A DNA stretch of 64,000 nt. It comes from Roseibium denhamense (lineage in GTDB: Bacteria > Pseudomonadota > Alphaproteobacteria > Rhizobiales > Stappiaceae). Within the stretch, counting starts at the first letter, position 1; each line of letters starts with the position of its first letter. The position numbers and the translations under genes were made by a program. This document shows, in pieces, positions 52,739-61,000 of the stretch. The stretch is from NCBI RefSeq assembly GCF_009711415.1, contig NZ_SMLZ01000103.1, positions 39,699 through 103,698 of the forward strand, in the 5' to 3' direction. Under the pieces are notes generated by a model, which worked only from the letters and a program-made list of their open reading frames with translations, ran no database searches and was not told where the DNA came from.

Positions 52739-53782
52739 ATGTCCGGTCTTCAACTCGTCGACATCACCAAAAGATACGGCGCAGTCACCGCTGTCGATGG
52801 TATCTCCCTTGAAATCGAGGACGGCGCGTTCGTCTGTCTGCTGGGGCCGTCGGGGTGCGGGAAAACCACGCTTTTGCGCATGATTGCCGGGCTTGAAGAT
52901 CCAAGCGCCGGTGATATCAGCCTGCAGGGCGCGCGCATCAACGACATGCCGGCACACAAGCGCAATCTCGGCATGGTGTTTCAGTCGCTCGCACTATTCC
53001 CGCACCTGACCATCGGCGAAAACATTGCTTATCCGCTGAAGATAAGAGGCAACAGCCGGGCCGACTGCGAGGCAAGGGTCCGTGACCTCTTGGACATGGT
53101 GCAACTGCCGGGCATCGAAAACCGCTCGACGGCACAGCTGTCCGGCGGACAGCGTCAGCGTGTTGCGATTGCCCGGGCGCTCGCCGTCTCCCCGCAGCTG
53201 TTTTTGCTGGACGAGCCGCTTTCCGCGCTCGACGCCAAACTCCGCGAGGCGATGCAGGTGGAGCTGCGCCAGCTTCAGCAACGCCTTGGCATCACGACCA
53301 TCGTTGTGACCCATGACCAGCGCGAGGCGATGTCGATGTCAGATAAGATTGTCGTCATGTCCAATGGCAAGGTCGAGCAGATGGCGGCGCCTATCGAAGC
53401 TTACAAAAAACCGGCGAGCCCGTTCGTTGCCGATTTCCTGGGACAGGCAAACCTCATAAGGGTGCAGAAAGCTGAAAGCGGTGCCGCCTTGTCCGGCGGC
53501 CGTGTGCCCGGCCTGAGCCTTGGACCGCGCAACGAAGCCTTGATTTCGATCCGCCCGGAAGATGTTGTCATCAAAGGCGGGGGCGAGGGGCCGCTGCCGG
53601 CGGATGTCGTTTTCATTCGGGAAATGGGAGCAACCGTCGAGGTTCACCTCGACGCAGGCGCTGACCGTATCATCGCGCTTGCCCCGCCAAAACGCGACGG
53701 CGGCCTGAAGGTTGGGGCGCGTGTGTCCATCGATCTCCCCGCGGACGCTTGTGTGGTCTTCGACAGCCGGGAGGCCGTTTGA
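52739..53782 (+). CDS. ABC transporter ATP-binding protein (PotA-like)
   Basis: A 347-residue importer ATPase with Walker A GPSGCGKTT, signature LSGGQRQRVAIARALA, Walker B LFLLDEPLSALDAK, switch TIVVTHDQREAMSMSD, and a C-terminal TOBE domain (about 270-347, ISIRPEDVV). This is the PotA/UgpC-type layout. The stop overlaps the first permease start by one base (TGATG). Confidence 0.93.
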   Translation: MSGLQLVDITKRYGAVTAVDGISLEIEDGAFVCLLGPSGCGKTTLLRMIAGLEDPSAGDISLQGARINDMPAHKRNLGMVFQSLALFPHLTIGENIAYPLKIRGNSRADCEARVRDLLDMVQLPGIENRSTAQLSGGQRQRVAIARALAVSPQLFLLDEPLSALDAKLREAMQVELRQLQQRLGITTIVVTHDQREAMSMSDKIVVMSNGKVEQMAAPIEAYKKPASPFVADFLGQANLIRVQKAESGAALSGGRVPGLSLGPRNEALISIRPEDVVIKGGGEGPLPADVVFIREMGATVEVHLDAGADRIIALAPPKRDGGLKVGARVSIDLPADACVVFDSREAV

Positions 53783-54642
53783 TGCGCCGCAATCCCCCGC
53801 AAAAACCGGCCGATTACCTGCCCATCGCCTTTCCTGCGGCCATGCTTGCACTGTTCTTTGTCGTGCCTTTCGGCATCATGGTCGCGATTTCGGTGTTCAA
53901 GCGGGTCCAGGGCGGGTTTTACGAACCGGCTTTCACGTTAGACAATTATGCAAGGTTCCTGACCCCGTTCTTCGGCGAAGTGCTGATGTTTTCGCTGGCG
54001 TTGGCAGCCATTGTTTCGGTTGTCTGCCTTTTGATCGGTGTCCCGTTCACCTATCTGTTGACCCGGATCGGCCGCCGGTATCAGGTCCTCTGGCTAATCA
54101 CGCTTCTGGCTGTATTGTCCTTGTCCGAAGTCATTATCGGCTTTGCCTGGTCAACGCTCTTGAGCCGGACCGCGGGCCTCAGCAACTTTCTTGTTTTCCT
54201 TAGCATCATGGACAAACCGGAGGCCTGGACGCCCGGGTTTGGCGCCGTTATGACCGGACTGGTCTATCAGGCGTTTCCCTATACGGTTCTGGTTCTCTAC
54301 CCGGCCTTTTCCCGGCTTGACCCTTCCTTGATGGAGGCAGCCCGGACGCTCGGATCCTCTCCGCTTCGTGCCTTCTGGAACGTGGTTCTGCCCATCATGC
54401 GCAAGACCCTTTTGGCGACCTTTATCATCGTTTTCATCTTTGCGCTCGGGGCCTATCTGCTCCCGCAAATCCTCGGACGTCCGCAGCATTGGACCCTGTC
54501 CGTTCTGGTGACCGATCAGGCGATCTATCAGTCGAACATGCCGTTCGCCGCGGCCATGGCCGTGTTCCTTGTCCTGTCCAGTCTGTTTCTGGTCGGGCTG
54601 TCGATCCTGGTCTCGGAGAAGAAGGGCATCGGAACGCCATGA
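53782..54642 (+). CDS. ABC transporter permease (PotB-like)
   Basis: A 286-residue permease with six predicted spans, starting MRRNPPQKPADYLPI at 53782. The EAA loop is MEAARTLGSSPLRAFWNVVLP. It pairs with the PotC-like permease that starts inside its stop codon (ATGA). The longer open frame to 53749 lies in the ATPase gene and is rejected. Membrane-embedded half of the polyamine/guanidino importer. Confidence 0.92.
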   Translation: MRRNPPQKPADYLPIAFPAAMLALFFVVPFGIMVAISVFKRVQGGFYEPAFTLDNYARFLTPFFGEVLMFSLALAAIVSVVCLLIGVPFTYLLTRIGRRYQVLWLITLLAVLSLSEVIIGFAWSTLLSRTAGLSNFLVFLSIMDKPEAWTPGFGAVMTGLVYQAFPYTVLVLYPAFSRLDPSLMEAARTLGSSPLRAFWNVVLPIMRKTLLATFIIVFIFALGAYLLPQILGRPQHWTLSVLVTDQAIYQSNMPFAAAMAVFLVLSSLFLVGLSILVSEKKGIGTP

Positions 54643-55442
54643 AAAACCCCGCTGCCAAACTCTTTTTCGCGGTCATTGGCCTGTTCATGATGCTGCCGGT
54701 CATCGTCATCGCAGGCGTGGCGCTGAATGCAAAGAAGACGCTGGTCTTTCCCCCCCAGGGCTTGTCCGCCGACTGGTACTTGAGCGTGGTGACGGATCCT
54801 GCCTGGCGGTCTGCCTTGTTGAATTCGCTGATGGTGGCAGCGGCAGCGTCGGCCATCAGCGTGGCAATTGCCTTGCCCCTGTCGTGGTTCTTGTGGCGCC
54901 GCGTCGCGCCCTGGGCCCGGGCCGTGCAGATGATCGGTTTTGCTCCTTTCATCCTGCCGCCGGTCATCACGGCGCTGGGCGCTCTCAGTTTCTGGGCAAC
55001 AACCGGCTTTTACGGACAGCCCTGGACCGTGATCATCAGCCACGGGATCTTCTTTGTCAGCCTGCCTTTGGTCACGATCACGCTCGGCTTCGCCACCATC
55101 GACCGGGACATTCTGGAGGCGGGCATGACCATGGGAGCCGACGATAAGACGCTTTTGAAAACCGTCATTTTTCCGCTGATCCGTCCTTATGTCATCTCCG
55201 GCTTCGCCTTTGCGTTCGTGCTGTCGCTGAACGAATATATTGTTGCCTACATGACCGTTGGCTTCACCTTGGAGACGATCCCGATCAAGGTCTTCAATGC
55301 GCTGCGTTATGGCTACACACCGACTATGGCCGCCGTATCCGTGGTGTTTATTCTGCTGGCGGTGCTGGTGTTCGGCCTGGTTGCCCGCTTCGGGGATTTG
55401 CCGAAACTGATGGGCGCCTGGAGCCGGGGCGAAGGAACATGA
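54639..55442 (+). CDS. ABC transporter permease (PotC-like)
   Basis: A 267-residue inner-membrane permease starting MKNPAAKLFFAVIGLF at 54639, overlapping the PotB-like stop by four bases. It has about six spans and the EAA motif EAGMTMGADDKTLLKTVIFPLI. Its stop overlaps the start of the amidase gene (ATGA), so transporter and enzyme are translated together. Confidence 0.92.
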   Translation: MKNPAAKLFFAVIGLFMMLPVIVIAGVALNAKKTLVFPPQGLSADWYLSVVTDPAWRSALLNSLMVAAAASAISVAIALPLSWFLWRRVAPWARAVQMIGFAPFILPPVITALGALSFWATTGFYGQPWTVIISHGIFFVSLPLVTITLGFATIDRDILEAGMTMGADDKTLLKTVIFPLIRPYVISGFAFAFVLSLNEYIVAYMTVGFTLETIPIKVFNALRYGYTPTMAAVSVVFILLAVLVFGLVARFGDLPKLMGAWSRGEGT

Positions 55443-56230
55443 AAATCGCCACCGCCCAGCTGGATGCAGGTGTCACACATCTTGACCGGCGCCGGAGTGA
55501 GATAGCTTCGGCTGTCACCGAAGCCGCCAGTCTGGGCTGCAGCCTTGTCGTCTTGCCCGAACTGGCGCTCAGCGGTTATGGCGCGGGGACATTGATAAGC
55601 AAGAACGCGCAAGAGCTTTCAGGCGCGGACGTGACTTGGCTGAAGGCCCTGTCGGCGCAAACCGGGTGCGGGATCGTGTGCGGGCTTGCGCTGAAACGGG
55701 AGGGGCAAGTCTACAACACAGCGCTTTTCACCGCGCCGGACGGAACGGTGATTGCCTATGACAAGATCCATCTTTACGGCGATTACGAACAGACGCTCTT
55801 CAAGCGCGGTGCCGCGTCTCCGCCGGTCTTCACCTTTGGCGGCCTGACCTTTGGCCTTCTTGTGTGTTTCGATGTGGAATTTCCCGAACGGGTACGCGGG
55901 CTGGCCTTGCGCGGTGCTGATGCTGTCCTCGTCCCGACCGCGCTTCCCAAAAGTGACGGCGGCGCTTTCATCGCCCAAAGCGTGATCCCTGTTCGTGCCT
56001 TTGAAAACCAGGTGTTCATTGCCTACGCCAACCACTGCGGCAAGGACGCAATGTTTTGCTATCAGGGCCAATCTTCAATCGCAGCTCCGGATGGGCAGCG
56101 TCTGGCCCAGGCCCCGGCAACGGATCCGGCGCTGCTTGCCGCAGAGCTTGATCCGGGCGCCTACGCGGCCTGCCGCCAGCAAAACCCCTATCTGGAAGAA
56201 GTCCGCCTGTGTTTTGACCGGAGTGCGTGA
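55439..56230 (+). CDS. nitrilase-superfamily carbon-nitrogen hydrolase (amidase)
   Basis: A 263-residue C-N hydrolase with the catalytic triad in place: Glu in VVLPELALSGYG, Lys in AYDKIHLYGDYE and Cys in LLVCFDVEFPERVR. Relatives include N-carbamoylputrescine amidase and omega-amidases. Its ATG overlaps the permease stop, so it belongs to the importer operon. Together with the aminotransferase and ureohydrolase, hydrolysis of a carbamoyl or amide group in a polyamine or guanidino compound is likely. It is the last gene of the operon. Confidence 0.87.
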   Translation: MKIATAQLDAGVTHLDRRRSEIASAVTEAASLGCSLVVLPELALSGYGAGTLISKNAQELSGADVTWLKALSAQTGCGIVCGLALKREGQVYNTALFTAPDGTVIAYDKIHLYGDYEQTLFKRGAASPPVFTFGGLTFGLLVCFDVEFPERVRGLALRGADAVLVPTALPKSDGGAFIAQSVIPVRAFENQVFIAYANHCGKDAMFCYQGQSSIAAPDGQRLAQAPATDPALLAAELDPGAYAACRQQNPYLEEVRLCFDRSA

Positions 56231-56607
56231 CCGCCGGGCACATCTGTAATGTTCCCGTTGAGGCCGGGCCCGCAAACCGGTGGCCATTCGCAGCTACCGA
56301 GGTCATCCCGTTTTTATTCATGAGGGTCTAGCCAATTCTCCGCGCTTCGCACCAGTCTCGGGCAGCGGCGGATAGTGAGGCAATCACGATCTGACCGCTG
56401 CGAAGGCATGCGCTTCGGCTGGCGGCGCAAGATGCTCAAAAAACGGCGATTGAAAAAGAAAAGAAAATGGCGGACAGAGAGTCCGCCAAGCAATGAGCTT
56501 CAATCTCGATCAATCGATTTCACGCAGTGTGATTATAGAATTATATTTAAACAACTAATTGACTTTCTGCACTCCCTAATCGTATCAATCTCTATTATCA
56601 AGAGGCA
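56231..56607. other. intergenic region between the amidase operon and the integrase
   Basis: About 375 bases with no gene apart from a possible short extension of the integrase. The left part is GC-rich and holds weak GGCC dyads. The right part (from 56451) is markedly A/T-rich, as in acquired DNA, and contains the hairpin described at 56468-56488. The boundary of the mobile segment is probably within this stretch. Confidence 0.5.
56452..56488 (-). terminator. minus-strand intrinsic terminator or att-like hairpin upstream of the integrase
   Basis: TGGCGGAC (56468-56475) and GTCCGCCA (56481-56488) form a perfect 8-bp stem with an AGAGA loop. Read on the minus strand it is followed by a T-rich run (the A-rich bases 56452-56467), the form of an intrinsic terminator. 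The stem also resembles a tRNA acceptor end, with GTCCGCC and a final A, so it could alternatively mark an integration site. Confidence 0.55.
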
Positions 56608-56679
56608 GTGAATAGCGAGTTTTGTGATGGTCTAGATGATGGTCTACAGAGAATTGGCCATTACGCTTTGGTGGATTGT

Positions 56680-57900
56680 ATGATGCTCTCAGATGCCAAG
56701 GTCCGGAAGATCAAGCCTGGCGACAAGCCAATTTCGGATGGCAATGTTAAGGGGCTCTATCTCTTTCCTGGAAAGTCAGTCGGCAAGGCAAAGTGGGTTT
56801 TCCGGTTTGTGTCGCCTGAAAACGGCAAGCGCCGGGATATGGGGCTTGGGAGCTATCCGGCCGTCCCCCTGAAGGAAGCTCGAGACAAAGGCATCCAGGC
56901 GCGGCGGCTGTTGGAGAACGGCAAGGACCCGCTGAATGAAAGACAGAGGCTTCTGGAAACCGAGCAGCGCAAGATGTTGCTGCCAACCTTTGCCGAGGCG
57001 GCGGGCAAGGTCCATGAGGACCTGAAGGCCGGGTTTCGAAATGAGAAACATTCCAACCAGTGGATCAACACGCTGGAGCAATATGTCTTTCCATCTATCG
57101 GCAGCATTCAGGTGTCCAACTTGTCTCCTGCGGATTTCGCTGGCGCCCTGAAACCGATCTGGCTGGAAAAGCCGGAAACGGCCTCACGTGTCAAACAGCG
57201 GTGCGATGCCGTGATGAACTGGTGCGCCGCACATGGATACATCATGGCGAGCCCCGTTGGTGTCGTCAGCCAGCTGCTGCCAAAGCAGCCTGGCAAGCGT
57301 GAACGGGTTGCCAATCAACCCGCTGTCCCGTGGCGGGATGTGCCTGCCTTTGTGCAGAATGTCCTGCGCCAGGGTCTCCAGACACGTTCCAAGCTCATGC
57401 TGGAAATTCTGATTCTGACGGCGGCCCGCTCCGGTGAAGTGAGGCTTATGGAATGGCCGGAGCTGGATTTGGAAAAGGGCATCTGGACTTTGCCGGCCCA
57501 GCGCATGAAGGCAAAGGTCGCGCACCGCGTGCCGCTATCACCCTGCTTGATCGAGCTTTTCGAAAACCTGTTGGAGGAAGTCGAGCCGGATATGACGAAG
57601 CTGGTCTTTCCTTCACGCAACAACACCCCGGTCAGCGACATGACGCTGACCAAGTGTCTGCGCGATCACAAGGTTGCCAGCGATACGCCAGACCGCGTCG
57701 CGACGGCACACGGATTTCGTTCAAGTTTTCGGGATTGGGCGTCGGAGAACGGCTACCCAAAGGATCTGGCGGAAAGGGCCCTTGCCCACACGATCAAGAA
57801 TGCGACCGAGGCCGCCTATCATCGCACGGATCTCTTGGACCAGCGACGGGACATGATGCTGGCGTGGGAAGCCTGGGTGTTGAAAGGAGGTGAGGACTAA
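56680..57900 (+). CDS. P4-type tyrosine integrase (DUF4102 domain)
   Basis: A site-specific recombinase of about 406 residues from ATG 56680 (MMLSDAKVRKIKPGDKP, the usual P4-integrase opening); the frame reaches back to a GTG at 56608. The N-terminal DUF4102 domain is followed by a SAM-like core-binding domain and the catalytic domain. Visible catalytic residues are Arg in TAARSGEVRLM, His-x-x-Arg in HGFRSSFRDWA, His in ERALAHT and Tyr in EAAYHRTD. Such enzymes insert islands at tRNA or tmRNA genes; none is seen intact next to it. It is complete and looks functional. Confidence 0.93.
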   Translation: MMLSDAKVRKIKPGDKPISDGNVKGLYLFPGKSVGKAKWVFRFVSPENGKRRDMGLGSYPAVPLKEARDKGIQARRLLENGKDPLNERQRLLETEQRKMLLPTFAEAAGKVHEDLKAGFRNEKHSNQWINTLEQYVFPSIGSIQVSNLSPADFAGALKPIWLEKPETASRVKQRCDAVMNWCAAHGYIMASPVGVVSQLLPKQPGKRERVANQPAVPWRDVPAFVQNVLRQGLQTRSKLMLEILILTAARSGEVRLMEWPELDLEKGIWTLPAQRMKAKVAHRVPLSPCLIELFENLLEEVEPDMTKLVFPSRNNTPVSDMTLTKCLRDHKVASDTPDRVATAHGFRSSFRDWASENGYPKDLAERALAHTIKNATEAAYHRTDLLDQRRDMMLAWEAWVLKGGED

Positions 57901-58065
57901 ATTCGTGCCGATGTGCGAAATCGGGCTTTCGCGTTGCTTTGCAGGTCTCGCGCAAGCGGATTTGAGAATTGCAGGTTAGAGGAACCTCAATGTTCTTGAG
58001 ACGGCTCACGTTGCGGACCGGCTGCTTTACCAACCAAAGTGAAGGGCTCTCGCCAACCTGTGGTG

Positions 58066-61000
58066 TCAGGATCCGAAATGAGATGTGTCATCATTGGGAT
58101 CCTGCACAACAGGATCCGGCACATCTGCAATCTGTCCGCCATCCGGATCATCCTCGGGCGTATCCTGAGCGTCGTTCCCCGAGAGCGCATGCGGATCGTC
58201 AAGTGCGAGCACTGCCGGATCGGGCGGGTCTTGCGAATGCACGGTCTGATCCGGATCCGCGCCGCTCGCCTCCAGATAAACCGTCAGGTGCTCAGCCTGT
58301 TTAGAAGAGGGCCCGGCAGCGTCAGGGTCATGGCCAATTGCATCGAAATAGGCGGCAAGGTGGTCGCGACCTGAATTGGCTGGACCCTTGTCTGTTTCAC
58401 CCGGTCTTTCCATGTCGCTGTCGGAGATCCTTCCGTCTGTTTGTTCGGGGTCGGCATGTAAGGGCGGCGCCTCTGCTGTGTCCGGAGCTGAGGCGCTGTC
58501 AGCCCCATCGACAGGATCAACGAGCACGACATCTACCGACAGGAGATCCGCATCGCCATCACTCGGTTCGTCATGAATGACGATAGGAGCCGTCACATGA
58601 TGGTGTGATCCATCTGCACCAATCGTGGTCGTCGTCGACATTCCGGAAGCGACGTTGTCTGTGATGACAGTGGCACCAACTCCATCATGGGCGGGATCGA
58701 GTTGTGAGTCTGAAACAAGCGTCAGTTGCGGCACATGTCCACCATGCACATTGAAAACATAATGGCCGTGCTGATCCGGTGTGATCGCCTGCCCTCCGGA
58801 ATCGAGCAGTTGGCTGCCCCGCGGCAGACTGGTGATCTCCACCCGGGTGACGGTGTCTCCTTGTGTATGTGATTGAAGATCAATGTCGATCGGATAGTGC
58901 CATTTGGCCGGTGGAGACGCTTGGAAATAGTGCGGATCGAAGCCGTGAGGCGGTCCTCCTCTCACCCAGACCCCATCATTGGTCATGATGTTTTCGACAT
59001 CCTTAATCTCTGGAATTCGATGCCAGGAATGGCTGTCGTAGCTTCCGAGGATCAGCGTATCACTGCCCTCCTTGCCTTCGATTTTCTCATGAGTGGTTCC
59101 GCGCAAGTAGAAGAAGTCGCGACCCTTCTCCATATTGATTTGCTCATGCCTCATATCGTCGAAGATGAACACCCTGTCATTGTGTTCTGATCCCTTCACT
59201 TCGTCATGAACATGGGTCACCGACCGCCCGCCGTGATCCCGTTGCAATTGCTGCATCATCTGGTCGAGGTATTGGTTGTAACCTCCACCGTGCTGACCGC
59301 CGTGGCCGGCACTAGCACCTCCGGAAACGTGTTGGCCACTCGCGACATCGACCAGGACATCCAGATGTGGCGCTGTGTAAGTCTGCACCACATCGATAAT
59401 CGCTGACGCGCGTGTTGTATCAGTTCCGTCTGAAACAGTGATTTGAACTGGCAAGTTGTCTTGGTGAACACCCTGCGCTGGATGGAAAGTCCAGGTGTCC
59501 AATCCGGCATTGTGAGATATGGTTCCGAATTGGGGATCAATCTGCACACTGGAAATCGTCAAGGTGTCATGATCGACATCCTGCGCGTGGACAAGCGACA
59601 ACAATTCTGCGGACGTGAAAGTCTTGTCTACCCCTTGGTCTGTTTGTCCCAGATCAGCAGCTTTGGCCACCGGTGCATCATTGGTCCCGGTCACAGTCCA
59701 ACGGAAGGTGAAGCTATCGGATGCACCAGCCTTGTCCGTGATGGTGACAGGAATGTCGATTTGTTTGAGTTCCCCGTCTTTCAGCCCCTGGTAATCAGTC
59801 CCGCTCGCATCGAAACTGTAAGTGCCGTCGGTATTCAGAACAAATCCCGGCACGGTCGCAGTTGTCGTGAACCGATGGGTGTCGCCCGCATCCACGTCCC
59901 AGACGGAAAGGTGGCCGGACTTGCTTGCGCCTTCGGTGACATTGCCCTGTTGGGACACCGCGACCGGCGCGTCATTGGTGCCATGGATCGAGATCGTCAC
60001 GTCATGCTGCGTTCCGTCCTTCGACGTCACGGTGAAGGTGTCGGTCAAGGGCGTAGATCGGCCAGTCAACTGCTGGATTGCGCCCTGCTGATTGTTGGCC
60101 TCGTAGGTCCAGTGCCCTGCAGCATCGACGCTGAACGTACCGTATGTGCCGACAACACCCGTCTGAACGGTGAACGCGGCCTCGCCTGAATCGGCGTCCG
60201 TGATTGTGAGATCACCCGACGTGCTGATCATGGCAGGGAACGTGTGATGCCCCGGCCCGACATCTTCGGTGACCGCGCCAGAGACGGCACCGCCGATCTG
60301 CGCGATGTCATCCGTCCCGTGGATCGTAATCGCCACGCGGTAGGCCTGCCCACTGGATGTGGACACCATGATCTCATCCGTCAGGGTCTCGCCGGTTTTC
60401 AGCGCCTGGATCGTCGCGTCGGTGTTATCGGCGGTGTAGGTCCAATGTCCATCTGCCGTGGTGGTCAAGGTGCCATGTGTTCCCGCGATCGGCGTTGTCG
60501 GTAGCGGATCGGTTGCGACCACACCGCTCAGAGCGCCCGTTGCGACGAGGTCCTGCGTGCCCGAAGCGGCCTGATCCTCGGTCACATCGCCGCTGTCCTG
60601 ACCCGTCAGAGACTGAAGCACCTGGGCCGAGCCCGACGAATCCACTTGCACACGCAGCGTCAGGCTGTGTCGTCCACCGCCGCCCAGTTGCAGACCAAGT
60701 GCTGTGAAGTCTTCGGAGCGTATTTCTCCAGCAGGTATGGTCGCGGCCTGCGCCGGATCAACCGTATAGGTCCAGACCCCACTGTCTTCATCCAGGTGAA
60801 GCGTGCCAAACTGCCCGACGATATCGGACGAACTGCTCGGTCGTCCGCCAGCAGACGGGACGAACATGTTGTTCGGGCGGTGATCATCGATGTCGTTAAT
60901 CTGCAATTGACCACCCACAACCGCTGCCGGACCGCGGACATTTGACCCGGCCAGATCCACCATGACACCAGGATCGTTCTGACCCTTGACCTCGATGTCC

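Noticed and set aside
56340..56490. Intact tRNA gene as integration target of the integrase
   Set aside because: Only an acceptor-like hairpin is seen; there is no anticodon arm or T-loop sequence, so no tRNA is called.
59443..60189. A 248-residue plus-strand frame opposite the adhesin
   Set aside because: It is one of many antisense frames across the repeat gene, has no recognisable motif and no ribosome site.
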